NCBI RefSeq assembly: GCF_015831355.1
Contig: NZ_JADWYR010000002.1
Coordinates: 868,001 to 932,000, forward strand
DNA: 64,000 nucleotides
Source of the DNA: Panacibacter microcysteis
GTDB lineage: Bacteria; Bacteroidota; Bacteroidia; Chitinophagales; Chitinophagaceae
Direction: 5' to 3'
Shown: in pieces, positions 36,906-47,265 of the stretch
Numbering within the stretch: position 1 is the first letter of the stretch
How the letters are laid out: each line of letters opens with the position of its first letter
Notes under the pieces: model-generated
Seen by the model: only the letters and a program-made list of their open reading frames with translations
Told to the model about the DNA's origin: nothing
Database searches by the model: none
Made by a program: the position numbers and the translations under genes

Positions 36906-38264
36906 ATGGACTATGGCTTTCTTTCACTCGTGCCACCGCTTATCGTAATCATCATAGCGCTGATAACAAGACTGTCGCTGGAGCCGTTGATCATCGGCTG
37001 TCTTGCCGGTTTTGCTATAATAGCCGGGTGGGGATTTTTTGATGCGTTTCTAACCAGCCTTCAACATGTAATGCAGGATGACCAGATGGTGTGGGTGATA
37101 CTGGTATGCAGTATGTACGGCAGCCTTATTAACCTGATGATACGCTCAGGAGGTACGCTGGGTTTTGGTAACTATATGCTGCGCTATGCCAATACACCTA
37201 AAAGGTCGATGTTTATTACCTGGATGTTTGGCACTTTCCTGTTTGTGGATGATTACATGAATGCACTTACATCAGGCACAACCATGAAGAAGATCACCGA
37301 TCATTTTCGCATCAGCCGTGAAATGCTGGCGTTCCTTGTAAGTTCAACTGCTGTTACCACCTGCCTTATTGTTCCTATCTCTACCTGGGTCATTTTTATT
37401 GGCAAGCTTGTAGAAGGAACGCAGATCATTCCGGCGGGGGAAGGTATTACTGCTTACCTTAATATTATACCGTTTATTGCCTATGGCTGGGTACAATACG
37501 TTGTGGTGGGGCTCGTAATATTTGGTGTTATACCTGTTATTGGTAAAATGCGCAAAGCCAATAAACGTGCGCTGGAAACGGGCCAGGTTATTCCGGATAA
37601 TTCAGAAGAGTTTAAAACGGAAACCACGTTGTTTAAAAGCATTCAGCACCCGCATATACTCAATCTTGTTTTACCATTGGTGGTATTGGTTACATCAACG
37701 ATCCTGCTGGATAAGGATGCACTGAAAGGCGTGGTGGTAACACTCGTTTTTACCGTGATATATTATGCGCTTAGAAAAGTAGCTACGTTCAAAGAATTAT
37801 CAGAAGCTGTTATTGAGGGTTTGAAAAGTATGTTGTTTGCGCTAGTGCTGCTGGTAATGAGTTATATCCTGAAAGACCTCGGCGATCAGATGGGGCTTAC
37901 ACAGTATGTGATCAGGATCGTATCGCCGGTTGTAAGCAAAGCGATGTTGCCGCTGTGTGTGTTTTTGTCGCTGGGTTTTATTGCCTTTACCACCGGCAAT
38001 TCATGGGGGTTGTATGCTATTGCTATACCACTGGTCGTGTCACTTGCGCAACAAATGGGTGCCAATGTATGGCTGTGTATAGGCGCAGTGGTAAGTGCTG
38101 GTGCTTTTGGTGCGCATGCCTGTTTTTATTCTGATGCAACGATACTTGCAGCACAGGGTACAGAATGCAATAACTATGAACATGCCATTACACAATTGCC
38201 CTTTGCATTGATTTCTTTTTCGGTCAGTTGCGTAGTGTATGTTGTGTTGGGTTATGTGGTTTAA
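36906..38264 (+). CDS. NhaC-family sodium/proton antiporter or substrate transporter
   Basis: A 452-residue inner-membrane protein with about eleven helices (LVPPLIVIIIALITRLSLEP, WVILVCSMYGSLINLMIR, FLVSSTAVTTCLIVPISTWV, FITGN-like FTTGNSWGLYAIAIPLVVSL). The conserved DDYMNALTSGTTMKKITDHF and AGAFGAHACFYSDATILAAQ are family signatures. NhaC relatives include Na+/H+ antiporters and exchangers such as MleN that swap organic acids or amines. In this cluster a substrate-exchange role for the amine or its product is plausible but not shown. It starts 43 bp after the aldehyde dehydrogenase. Confidence 0.88.
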   Translation: MDYGFLSLVPPLIVIIIALITRLSLEPLIIGCLAGFAIIAGWGFFDAFLTSLQHVMQDDQMVWVILVCSMYGSLINLMIRSGGTLGFGNYMLRYANTPKRSMFITWMFGTFLFVDDYMNALTSGTTMKKITDHFRISREMLAFLVSSTAVTTCLIVPISTWVIFIGKLVEGTQIIPAGEGITAYLNIIPFIAYGWVQYVVVGLVIFGVIPVIGKMRKANKRALETGQVIPDNSEEFKTETTLFKSIQHPHILNLVLPLVVLVTSTILLDKDALKGVVVTLVFTVIYYALRKVATFKELSEAVIEGLKSMLFALVLLVMSYILKDLGDQMGLTQYVIRIVSPVVSKAMLPLCVFLSLGFIAFTTGNSWGLYAIAIPLVVSLAQQMGANVWLCIGAVVSAGAFGAHACFYSDATILAAQGTECNNYEHAITQLPFALISFSVSCVVYVVLGYVV

Positions 38265-38412
38265 ACGGTACCAACTTATTTCATCTTAGAAATTATTGAG
38301 TGAATATTAACCACAGAGTTAAGAGAGTTTAGGTACAGAGTGTTTGGAGTTTAATTTTTTGCTGATGGAAAATTGAGAATCGACAGGTCTCCATTACCCG
38401 CTAAGTGAATAA

Positions 38413-38798
38413 TTAAAAAATTATATCACGCAAGGTAATGAGCTTACCGAGCGAATATTAAAAACAGCATTCACCGTTCATAGTACGCCGGGGCCCGGCT
38501 TACTTGAATCTTCTTATAAAGAATGTTTGTATTACGAACTGGTGAGCACTGGAATGTATGTTGAGAAAGAAAAACCGATGCCGCTTATTTATAAAGAAGT
38601 AAAACCCGAAGTTGGTTATCGGATTGATCTGTTGGTTAAAAAAAGAATCGTGGTTGTGATAAAAGTTGCAGACAGTTTTACAGATGTATACCTGGCCCGG
38701 GTATTAACGTACCTAAGGCTAGCAAATGCAGAATTGGATTGTTGTTAAATTTTAAAGTGGCATCTCTGAAAAACGGTATAAAAAGAGTAATGCTTTAA
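38413..38798 (+). pseudogene. Degraded GxxExxY protein
   Basis: The reading TERILKTAFTVHSTPGPGLL, ESSYKECLYYELVS and VGYRIDLLVKKRIVVVIKV matches GxxExxY proteins (about 125 residues, nuclease-like fold). Three lesions are visible. There is no ATG in frame (frame open only from 38413). The Glu of the expected VEIKA motif is Val (VVVIKVA), removing a PD-(D/E)xK-type catalytic residue. The frame stops early at ELDCC, while the proper C-terminus (LNFKVASLKNGIKRVML, stop 38796-38798) continues in another frame after one lost G near 38737. Confidence 0.8.
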
Positions 38799-38866
38799 CT
38801 CCTTTCCTCTGTGCAATCAACTCATGCAACTCTGTGGTTAAACTGGTTAATTTATAAACCAAAAAA

Positions 38867-39514
38867 ATGGAATACAAGGAAACCTTACCTGGTGGCATTA
38901 TTATAACGCGCATGCAGGAGACTCATGCCACACAACTCGAAGCATTACAACGGCTGGTATTTCCGGCATTGTCTGAAGAAGAGCTGTTACATGCCGATCA
39001 ATACCGGCACCACGTAAAGCTTTTCCCGGAAGGCCAGTTTGTAGCGTTAGACAATGATAAAGTGATCGGTGCTACTACTTCCATGCGTTACCATTTCGAT
39101 ATACAACATCCCGAACAACATACCTTCTTCGAAGTAATGGGTGGCGGGTGGCTTACCACGCACGATCCGCAAGGCGATTGGCTTTACGGCATAGATGTTA
39201 GTGTAGATCCTGCTTATCGCAACAAAGGCATAGCAAGAGCATTGTACCGTGCCCGGCAACATACCTGTAGAGCACTCGGGCTGAAAGGGCAAATGACAGT
39301 TGGCATGCTTAATGGGTATGCAAAAGTGCAACACGAAATGACCATTGAAACTTATTATGAGAAGGTAAAAGCAAAGCAGTTGTTTGACCCCACAGTATCT
39401 GTACAGGAAAAGATCGGCTTTGAAATAACCGGGCTGATGAAAGATTACCTGAATGATCCTACCTGTGGCAATGCAGGGGCTGTAATTGTGCTGGATGCCG
39501 CAAAAGAAGTGTAG
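38867..39514 (+). CDS. GNAT-family N-acetyltransferase
   Basis: A 215-residue acetyltransferase. The acetyl-CoA loop is GIDVSVDPAYRNKGIARALY (R/Q-x-x-G-x-G/A motif), followed by the helix RARQHTCRALGLKGQMTVG; the N-terminal part ATQLEALQRLVFPAL and LDNDKVIGATTSMRYH supplies the first strands. Substrate unknown; its place between the NhaC transporter and the second aminotransferase suggests acetylation of an amine intermediate. It follows the broken GxxExxY gene by 68 bp. Confidence 0.85.
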   Translation: MEYKETLPGGIIITRMQETHATQLEALQRLVFPALSEEELLHADQYRHHVKLFPEGQFVALDNDKVIGATTSMRYHFDIQHPEQHTFFEVMGGGWLTTHDPQGDWLYGIDVSVDPAYRNKGIARALYRARQHTCRALGLKGQMTVGMLNGYAKVQHEMTIETYYEKVKAKQLFDPTVSVQEKIGFEITGLMKDYLNDPTCGNAGAVIVLDAAKEV

Positions 39515-39591
39515 TGATTTGCATTGATGAAGAAACAGGTGTATTGCAGTAAGCATAAACAGGAACGCTACAGTCGCCATAAAAACAGAAC

Positions 39592-39622
39592 GCACAAGTG
39601 AGTGACACAACAGGCGATGCCA
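39592..39622 (-). repeat. REP-like half-element, reverse
   Basis: Reads CGCACAAGTGAGTGACACAA and continues CAGGCGATGCC, preceded by CTACAGTCGCCATAAAAACA, a flank nearly identical to that of the copies at 50232 and 60980. It lies between the GNAT gene and the aminotransferase, 50 bp before its ATG. Confidence 0.78.
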
Positions 39623-39672
39623 TTTTTTCAAAAGCTGGTTACAAAAAAATAAAAAACGATAAACCATTCGAT

Positions 39673-41019
39673 ATGTCTACGATCAATCTTGTTACGCCTG
39701 TTCCCGGCCCCAAAAGCCTTGCTATGCTGGAACGCAGAAAAAACGCACTGCCGGCAGGTCTTGCCAAATCTACCGAAGTAGTAGTAGATAAAGCAGAAGG
39801 CGGCATTGTGTGGGATGTTGACGGCAATACCCTCCTCGATTTTGCAGGCGGCATCGGTATGATCAATGTTGGCCACAGGCCCGAGCAAATTACCAATGCC
39901 ATAAAAGCGCAGGTAGATAAGTACATTCATACCTGTTCGCTGGTTACAACTTTCGAGCCTTACATAGAACTGGCTGAAATGCTTAACAGGCTTACACCCG
40001 GTGATTTTCCTAAAAAAACATTGTTGTGCAATACCGGTACCGAAGCAGTGGAGAATGCAGTAATGCTGGCAAAATATTATACCAAAAGGCCTGCTGTTAT
40101 CTGCTTCGAAGGTGCTTACCATGGCAGGAGCATGCTTACCTTATCATTAACGAGTAAATACAGTTTATTCAAGAAAGGCTTTGGTTCTTTCGCCAGTGAT
40201 GTTTACCGTCTTCCTGTGCCCAATCTTTACCGCACACCCGCCGGTATGTCGGAGCAGGAATACCTTTCCTGGTGCATCAACAACCTCGAGCATGCTTTCA
40301 TTGCACAGGTAGAGCCGGAATCAGTAGCCGCAATTATTATAGAGCCGGTGCTCGGCGAAGGCGGCTTTATACAAATGCCTGCGCCGTTTATGCGTAAGAT
40401 CCGTGAGTTGTGCGATAAGTATGGCATAGTAATGATTGCCGATGAAATACAAAGTGGCAGCGGCCGCACCGGCCAGTTGTTTGCCATAGAACATACCGGC
40501 GTGGTGCCCGATGTAATAACAGTGGCAAAATCGCTTGGTGCAGGCATGCCCATAAGCGCCGTTGTAGGTAAGGCAGCCATTATGGACTGCACACACCTGG
40601 GTGGTGTAGGTGGTACGTATGGCGGTAGCCCGGTAGCAGCAGCGGCAGCCATCGAAGCGTTGAAAATATTAAGTTCGCAGGAGTTTCTCGATCGTGCCAC
40701 ACATGTCGGCCATCTTATACAAAATGTTATAGATAGCTGGGTAAGCAAATACGCATACGTTGGTACCACACGTTCTACCGGTGCTATGAGTATTGTGGAA
40801 TTTGCAAAAGATAAAAACACAAAAGAGCCGGATATGGAGTTGCCGCTCGAAGTGTTGAAAGACGCTGTGGCACACGGTATCATCTTAATACGCGCCGGCC
40901 TGTACAGCAATTGTATTCGCCTGTTGCCACCCATTGCAATGACAGACGATCAATTGCTCGAAGGTTTACAGGTATTGGAAGATGCCATACAAAGGGCTCA
41001 TGAAAAAAGAGGAAAATAA
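39673..41019 (+). CDS. Second class III aminotransferase, GabT-like
   Basis: A 448-residue PLP enzyme with LLDFAGGIGMINVGHRPEQI, LCNTGTEAVENAVMLAKYY, CFEGAYHGRSMLTLSLTSKY, IEPVLGEGGFIQMPAPFM, MIADEIQSGSGRTGQLF and TVAKSLGAGMPISAVVG with Schiff-base Lys286. It is only moderately like the first aminotransferase of the cluster (33899), so the two are not a recent duplication and probably act on different amines, for example a diamine and its amino-acid product. The start MSTINLVTPVPGP matches family N-termini; upstream reading is repeat-derived. Confidence 0.88.
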   Translation: MSTINLVTPVPGPKSLAMLERRKNALPAGLAKSTEVVVDKAEGGIVWDVDGNTLLDFAGGIGMINVGHRPEQITNAIKAQVDKYIHTCSLVTTFEPYIELAEMLNRLTPGDFPKKTLLCNTGTEAVENAVMLAKYYTKRPAVICFEGAYHGRSMLTLSLTSKYSLFKKGFGSFASDVYRLPVPNLYRTPAGMSEQEYLSWCINNLEHAFIAQVEPESVAAIIIEPVLGEGGFIQMPAPFMRKIRELCDKYGIVMIADEIQSGSGRTGQLFAIEHTGVVPDVITVAKSLGAGMPISAVVGKAAIMDCTHLGGVGGTYGGSPVAAAAAIEALKILSSQEFLDRATHVGHLIQNVIDSWVSKYAYVGTTRSTGAMSIVEFAKDKNTKEPDMELPLEVLKDAVAHGIILIRAGLYSNCIRLLPPIAMTDDQLLEGLQVLEDAIQRAHEKRGK

Positions 41020-41045
41020 GCAGTTGGTCAGCAGAGGTTTTTCAT

Positions 41046-41075
41046 GGCATCGCCTGTTGTGTCACTCACTTGTGC
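41046..41075 (+). repeat. REP-like half-element, forward
   Basis: GGCATCGCCTGTTGTGTCAC followed by TCACTTGTGC and GTTCCGTTTTTATGGC, with the upstream flank TTGGTCAGCAGAGG. Between the second aminotransferase and the next GNAT gene. Confidence 0.78.
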
Positions 41076-41185
41076 GTTCCGTTTTTATGGCAACTGTGGC
41101 GATCTTTTTTACCTGGAGTGGTTAACAGACCAACCAGCAATGCCAGCACGAATTAAAATATCAAATACCAAATACCCGATCTTTC

Positions 41186-41605
41186 ATGGAAGTAAAAATA
41201 GCCGGAACAGCAGCAGACATCAGCAAGTGTTGGGATGTTTTGCTGGTGCTAAGACCACACCTGGAAAAAGAAAAGTTTGTAGATACTGTTCTCGAAATGA
41301 TGTCAGAAGGTTACCAGCTTGCCTATATTGAAGAAGATGGAAAAGCCGCATCTGCTATCGGTTTTCGTTACCAGCAATTCCTGTACATTGGAAAGCATTT
41401 TTATATAGACGACCTCGTCTCTTTGCCTGAAACAAGAGGCAAGGGATATGCGGGCAGACTGCTCGATTATGTGCATGATCTTGCAAGGGAAAAAGGTTAT
41501 CGGTATGTGGCGCTGGACTCAGGTCATCACCGCTTTAATGCGCATCGTTTATATCTTAACAAGGGTTACAACATTACGGCACACCATTTTGTCAAGCAGT
41601 TATAA
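41186..41605 (+). CDS. Small GNAT-family N-acetyltransferase
   Basis: A 139-residue enzyme: MEVKIAGTAADISKCWDVLL at the N-terminus, then YIDDLVSLPETRGKGYAGRL (acetyl-CoA motif) and YRYVALDSGHHRFNAHRLYL with KGYNITAHHFVKQL at the end, a compact GNAT domain. Its stop codon overlaps the ATG of the amidohydrolase by one base (TAATG), so both are translated together and probably act on the same compound. Confidence 0.88.
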   Translation: MEVKIAGTAADISKCWDVLLVLRPHLEKEKFVDTVLEMMSEGYQLAYIEEDGKAASAIGFRYQQFLYIGKHFYIDDLVSLPETRGKGYAGRLLDYVHDLAREKGYRYVALDSGHHRFNAHRLYLNKGYNITAHHFVKQL

Positions 41606-43185
41606 TGGCAGACATTATTGTTTATAATTCAAACATACTTACGCAGGATAAGTTATTGCCGCTGGCACAGGCTTTTGCTGTAGCCGGCGGAAAGTTTATT
41701 GCCGTAGGCAATAATGAACCGGTGCTTGCTTTGCAACAACCGCATACAAAGCTGGTGGATGCAGCAAACAGAACCGTGTTGCCCGGTTTTACAGATGCGC
41801 ATATCCACATCTGGAAAGTCGGCAACCTGAAAACATTTTTGCTGGATGTAAGAGGCGTAACAAGCATTGCAGCATTACAGGACAAGCTTTCGGACTTTAT
41901 AAAAAATAATCCCGGCAACGGCTGGATACAGGCCAGGGGATTCAATGAAGCGAACATGCAGGAAAAACGTTTGCCTGTAAAAGAAGACCTGGATGCTGTA
42001 AGTGAAGACAGGCCTGTATGGCTGATACGCACCTGCGCACACATTGGCATTGCCAATAGTAAAGCAATTGCACTAAGCGGTATAGATGCAACAACACACA
42101 TACCAGCCGGTGGTGAAATGCGCACCGGCAATGATGGAAAGCCAAACGGTATATTTACCGAAACGGCACTCGGTTTAATAGCCAATAAGATTCCACCTTA
42201 TACAGCAGATGATTATGCCGTCATGATAAGAGCAGCGGAAAAAGAAATGCTGCAATATGGTATTACCGCCGCAACAGACCCGGCTGTAATGTCCGATCTG
42301 CTGGAATGTTACCACACCATGCACAACCATGGTCAACTGAAAATACGCATCAATGCGTTGCCGGTTCGTGTACCTGATGGCAGTGAAACCAGCCTGCCAA
42401 TACCCGCCCGTTTTCTTTCTGACCAACTGCAGGTGCATACCGTAAAATTTTTTGCAGACGGCGGCCTAAGCGGTATGACCGCCGCAATGACACAACCATA
42501 CCAAAACAGCACGTCTTACGGGGTGCTTCGCTTAACGCCTGACTTCTTTTACCCGCTTGCCAAAGAAGCGGCAGGAAAGGGTTTTGGTATTGCAACACAT
42601 GCCATTGGCGACAAAGCAATTGATGTGGTGCTGGAGGTGTATGCACAGATCAGAACCGCATACCCGGAAATACTGTTGCGCATAGAGCACCTGGGCCTGC
42701 CATCTGGTGCACAGCTAGCTCTTATGAAGAAGCTTAATGTTCACTGTGTTTCCCAAAGTATTTTCTTAAAAGAACTGGGTAAAAACTTTGCTTTATATCT
42801 CGAAGCGGAAAGGCTGAACAGGATATACCCTTACAGGCGTGTTTTGGATGCAGGCATTACGCTTGCGCTTTCCAGCGATGCGCCGGTAGTGAAAGATTTC
42901 AATCCCGTTACCGGCATACGCGCAGCATTATGTAGAAAAGATGCGGAGGGAAACACCATTGGCCCCCGGGAAGCCATTACGCAAAATGAAGCACTGTATG
43001 CATATACCATGGGTGGCGCCATTGCCAACGGTACTTCGGATTTCAATGGCAGTATCAGCGTTGGAAAAGTTGCTGATTTTATTGTTTTGAACAGATTAAT
43101 CAGGAGTGACGAAGACTTTGCAACGGAAAATGATCTTCATGTAAGCGCCACTTTTATCAATGGCGTTGAAGTTTTTTCCAGGTAA
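41605..43185 (+). CDS. YtcJ-type amidohydrolase (amidohydrolase family 3)
   Basis: A 526-residue metal-dependent hydrolase. Metal ligands: FTDAHIHIWKVGN (HxH, residue ~70), IEHLGLPSGAQ and THAIGDKAIDVVLE (His pair), and LALSSDAPVVKD (Asp) near residue 425. The group includes N-substituted formamide deformylases and exo-amidases. No signal peptide, so cytoplasmic. Overlap with the GNAT gene and position at the end of the amine cluster suggest it removes an acyl group from an N-acylated amine; the exact substrate is unknown. Confidence 0.87.
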   Translation: MADIIVYNSNILTQDKLLPLAQAFAVAGGKFIAVGNNEPVLALQQPHTKLVDAANRTVLPGFTDAHIHIWKVGNLKTFLLDVRGVTSIAALQDKLSDFIKNNPGNGWIQARGFNEANMQEKRLPVKEDLDAVSEDRPVWLIRTCAHIGIANSKAIALSGIDATTHIPAGGEMRTGNDGKPNGIFTETALGLIANKIPPYTADDYAVMIRAAEKEMLQYGITAATDPAVMSDLLECYHTMHNHGQLKIRINALPVRVPDGSETSLPIPARFLSDQLQVHTVKFFADGGLSGMTAAMTQPYQNSTSYGVLRLTPDFFYPLAKEAAGKGFGIATHAIGDKAIDVVLEVYAQIRTAYPEILLRIEHLGLPSGAQLALMKKLNVHCVSQSIFLKELGKNFALYLEAERLNRIYPYRRVLDAGITLALSSDAPVVKDFNPVTGIRAALCRKDAEGNTIGPREAITQNEALYAYTMGGAIANGTSDFNGSISVGKVADFIVLNRLIRSDEDFATENDLHVSATFINGVEVFSR

Positions 43186-43251
43186 GCTGGTCGTTGTAGC
43201 ATTGTGAAGACGGCACCGCAGACCGCAGCCGCCATGAAAAGTTACAGCTGA

Positions 43252-43279
43252 ACGGATTGCGACGCAAGGGACGATGCCA
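43252..43279 (-). repeat. REP-like half-element, reverse, variant
   Basis: AACGGATTGCGACGCAAGGG followed by ACGATGCC, the same CAAGGGACGATGCC ending as the complement of the 7099 copy. It lies in the gap between the converging amidohydrolase and MFS genes. Confidence 0.65.
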
Positions 43280-43375
43280 TAAAAAACTACTGCCGGTATC
43301 ATGATATTATTGTGCGGCTTAATGATTTCTGCCGGTCAGCCGACGGATCGTAAAACCGTTTCTTTTGCAAATAAA

Positions 43376-44662
43376 TCAATGCCCCTGGAAACCCTGTGCT
43401 TCGCTGCCTGAACCGGCTATCACGTTCCTCAGCTCAGGATGTGCTTTCTTTTCTTTTGTAAGCACCTTGTAGATGATTACAATACTCAGCAACATACAAG
43501 ACGCACCGATGAGAAAGTGCATGCCCGGGAAATAAAAAGGGGCTTCTTTGGTGGTGAAATAACTGAAGGTCATCGTCATCAGCGGAGGGCCGATGATCGT
43601 TGTTAAACTCATTAAACTGGTAAGTGCTCCCTGTAGTTCGCCCTGCTGGTTAGGTGATACATGGCCTGCGATAACAGATTGCAAGGACGGGCCGCAAATA
43701 CCACCGAGGCAATAGGGAATGAGAAATACAAACATCATCCACGATTGCGATGCGAATGCAAACAATACCAGCCCGATGGTATATAGTGTAAGACCCAGGT
43801 AAATGCTTTTTTCGTTGCCAATCTTCGGGTTTACCACGCGTGTAAGACCAGCCTGCACACCGCCTACCAATACACCCACAACGGCCAGTGATATACCAAC
43901 CATTTTTTCGCTCCAACCAAAACGATAGATGGTAAAAAAGTTCCAGTTGGCCTGTATAGACTGAGCGCCAAGATATATCAGGAAGAAGCCGATGGCAAGG
44001 CCGCCGATCTCCGGGTGGCGTGTGAGAAATTTGAGCGAACCAAAGGGGTTGGCACGCTTCCAGTCGAATGATCTGCGGTTCTCCGGGCTCAGTGATTCGG
44101 GTAAAAAGAAATAGCCGTAAATACAGTTGAGTAAACACAATGTGGCTGCTGCATAAAACGGTGCACGTATGCCCCAGTTTGCAAGCAGCCCGCCAAGCGC
44201 AGGCCCCAGCACAAAACCAAGCCCAAAAGCTGCACCAATTAAACCAAAGTTTTTGGCGCGTTCTGTTTCGTTGGTGCTTACATCTGCTATATACGCTGTT
44301 GCAGTAGTAAAACTGGCGCCGGTGATACCAGCGATAATACGCCCAATGAAAAGCCATTCATATGCTGGTGCTATGGCCAGTATAATGTAGTCTATACCAA
44401 AACCCAGTAATGAAATGAGTAAAACCGGCCGCCTGCCAAACCTGTCGCTCAGGTTGCCAATTACAGGTGAGAAAAGGAACTGTGTAACTGCAAACGCTGA
44501 CAACAATGCAGCACCGTAGTTGCTGGCAATATTGACAGGAATATTTTTAAGCTGTGCCACCAGGTCTGCCATTACGGGGATGATAAGCCCCCACCCCATT
44601 ACATCGATCAGTAACGTGATAAAAATGAAACCAATGGCTGCTTTCTTATTCGTTGTTTGCAT
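43376..44662 (-). CDS. TetA-like MFS efflux transporter
   Basis: A 428-residue transporter with twelve helices. Motif A appears as GNLSDRFGRRPVLL after helix 2, and motif C-like RIIAGITGASFTTATAYIAD and GAAFGLGFVLGPALGGLLAN follow, placing it in the drug:H+ antiporter group that contains Tet proteins. The substrate is not predictable; tetracycline resistance should not be assumed. Together with the DUF1330-like and AraC genes upstream on the same strand it may form a detoxification unit. Confidence 0.87.
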   Translation of the reverse strand: MQTTNKKAAIGFIFITLLIDVMGWGLIIPVMADLVAQLKNIPVNIASNYGAALLSAFAVTQFLFSPVIGNLSDRFGRRPVLLISLLGFGIDYIILAIAPAYEWLFIGRIIAGITGASFTTATAYIADVSTNETERAKNFGLIGAAFGLGFVLGPALGGLLANWGIRAPFYAAATLCLLNCIYGYFFLPESLSPENRRSFDWKRANPFGSLKFLTRHPEIGGLAIGFFLIYLGAQSIQANWNFFTIYRFGWSEKMVGISLAVVGVLVGGVQAGLTRVVNPKIGNEKSIYLGLTLYTIGLVLFAFASQSWMMFVFLIPYCLGGICGPSLQSVIAGHVSPNQQGELQGALTSLMSLTTIIGPPLMTMTFSYFTTKEAPFYFPGMHFLIGASCMLLSIVIIYKVLTKEKKAHPELRNVIAGSGSEAQGFQGH

Positions 44663-44766
44663 ACGGCTCGTATAAATTGAAGCAGCAAAAATGCTGTTTA
44701 TTCCCGTTACAAAAATGTTGCGGGAAAAAAATAATATCAGTCCGGTGGTATAGCCTGGCCTGGCTG

Positions 44767-45069
44767 CTAAAGGGTTGTGCCTTTAATGAGTATGGCAGCC
44801 TTAATGGACTGCTCTTTCAGGTGCAGGAAGTTTTTGCGGGTTTCATCGTGCATGAAACGGGTAAAGTCCTGTTCACTTTCAAAAGATACCAGGTGTATTT
44901 CGTATGGTTGCTCCATGCTGTTTTCAATATAGTCTTCCGCACCCGGCCTTACACGAAACAGGAGCCTGCCATTGTAGGTGGCAATCAATGGTATGGCAAC
45001 CGCTTCAAAACGGTCGAAGACCTCTTGTTGCCCGGGGTGAATATAAATTAACTGTGTTATGTAGATCAT
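44767..45069 (-). CDS. Small dimeric alpha-beta barrel protein (DUF1330/ABM-like)
   Basis: A 100-residue protein starting MIYITQLIYIHPGQQEVFDR with GRLLFRVRPGAEDYIENSM and YEIHLVSFESEQDFTRFMHD, the pattern of the ferredoxin-like DUF1330 and antibiotic-biosynthesis-monooxygenase group. These are small cytoplasmic enzymes or binding proteins of mostly unknown function. It lies 13 bp after the AraC-type gene on the same strand and is very likely co-transcribed with it. Confidence 0.7.
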   Translation of the reverse strand: MIYITQLIYIHPGQQEVFDRFEAVAIPLIATYNGRLLFRVRPGAEDYIENSMEQPYEIHLVSFESEQDFTRFMHDETRKNFLHLKEQSIKAAILIKGTTL

Positions 45070-45082
45070 GTGGGTGTATTGA

Positions 45083-45979
45083 TCAATTCATGTTCCTGTA
45101 TTCATTGGGTGTAACGCCTACCTTTTGCCTGAACAGCCTTGTAAAATGCTGCGGGTATTTAAAACCAAGCTCATAAGCCACCTGGCTTACAGACTTGCCT
45201 GCATCGAACACCCTTTCTTTTGCAAGATCAATGATGGTATGCTGTATATATTCCTGCGCGGTTTTACCCGTTTCCTTTTTTACAAGGTCGCCAAAATAAT
45301 TGGGCGACAGATGCAATTCGCCGGCGCAGTATGCCACAGACGGCAGACCCAGTTGCTGCGGCTTGTTGGATGCATAATAATCGCGCAGTAACTGCTCAAA
45401 ACTTTCCAGCACACCTTTGTTCACGTTGTCGCGGGTAATGAACTGCCGGTCGTAAAAACGCACACAGTACTGCAGCAGTAATTCAATATTGGCAGTTATG
45501 AGCGCCCTGCTGTGTTTGTCGATGGCCTGCTCCAGCTCGTAGGCGATCTTTTTTAGACAATCCACTATAATGACCGCCTCTTTGTCTGACAAATGCAAGG
45601 CCTCATTCACATGGTAGGAGAAAAAGCTGTAGGCGTGTATGTGTTTGCCCAGCGGAGTATTTACCAGCAGGTCAGGATGAAATATAAGGGCCCAGCCTTT
45701 GGTTTCGTACGGTGTTGCTTTTGGTTCTACACCCAAAATCTGCCCGGGTGCCACAAACACCAGCGTGCCCTGCTGGTAATCATAATGGCCGCGGCCATAA
45801 CGTAACAATCCACATTTAAATTCTTTCAGGTATACCGCATATACCCCAAAGTTGAAGGTGGCTACCGGCATTGGTTTTGCCGCAGACAGGTCAATTACAG
45901 AAACGAGCGGGTGTAAGGTTGGTACGCCGCGCATCTCATTGTATTTTGTAACTGTATCAATTTTTACTACTGCCGCCAT
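45083..45979 (-). CDS. AraC-family transcription regulator
   Basis: A 298-residue regulator. An N-terminal cupin-like sensing domain (GRGHYDYQQGTLVFVAPGQI) is followed by two helix-turn-helix units in the C-terminal 100 residues (YCAGELHLSPNYFGDLVKKE, KSVSQVAYELGFKYPQHFTR, LFRQKVGVTPNEYRN). The gene faces the aldo/keto reductase across a 153-bp gap, the usual arrangement for a regulator and its target, and is followed by the DUF1330-like gene. Confidence 0.93.
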   Translation of the reverse strand: MAAVVKIDTVTKYNEMRGVPTLHPLVSVIDLSAAKPMPVATFNFGVYAVYLKEFKCGLLRYGRGHYDYQQGTLVFVAPGQILGVEPKATPYETKGWALIFHPDLLVNTPLGKHIHAYSFFSYHVNEALHLSDKEAVIIVDCLKKIAYELEQAIDKHSRALITANIELLLQYCVRFYDRQFITRDNVNKGVLESFEQLLRDYYASNKPQQLGLPSVAYCAGELHLSPNYFGDLVKKETGKTAQEYIQHTIIDLAKERVFDAGKSVSQVAYELGFKYPQHFTRLFRQKVGVTPNEYRNMN

Positions 45980-46126
45980 TGATATTATTGTTTATGTACT
46001 AAAGGTAAATATTACTATAGGGCGCACAAACTGGTTTAAATAAAAACAGTAATAATGGTACAATAATCAGTAATCTGTATACCTGCATTGTGCATACGTT
46101 GTCACAACTTTGCGCTGATAAAATGA

Positions 46127-47229
<1,103 letters not shown>

Positions 47230-47265
47230 TTAATGTGATTTTGTAAAACCTGGCCGCGTTATAGC

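Noticed and set aside
43376-44662. Tetracycline resistance gene
   Set aside because: The protein is Tet-like in family terms only; Bacteroidota chromosomes carry many such MFS pumps and no resistance context or mobile element surrounds it.
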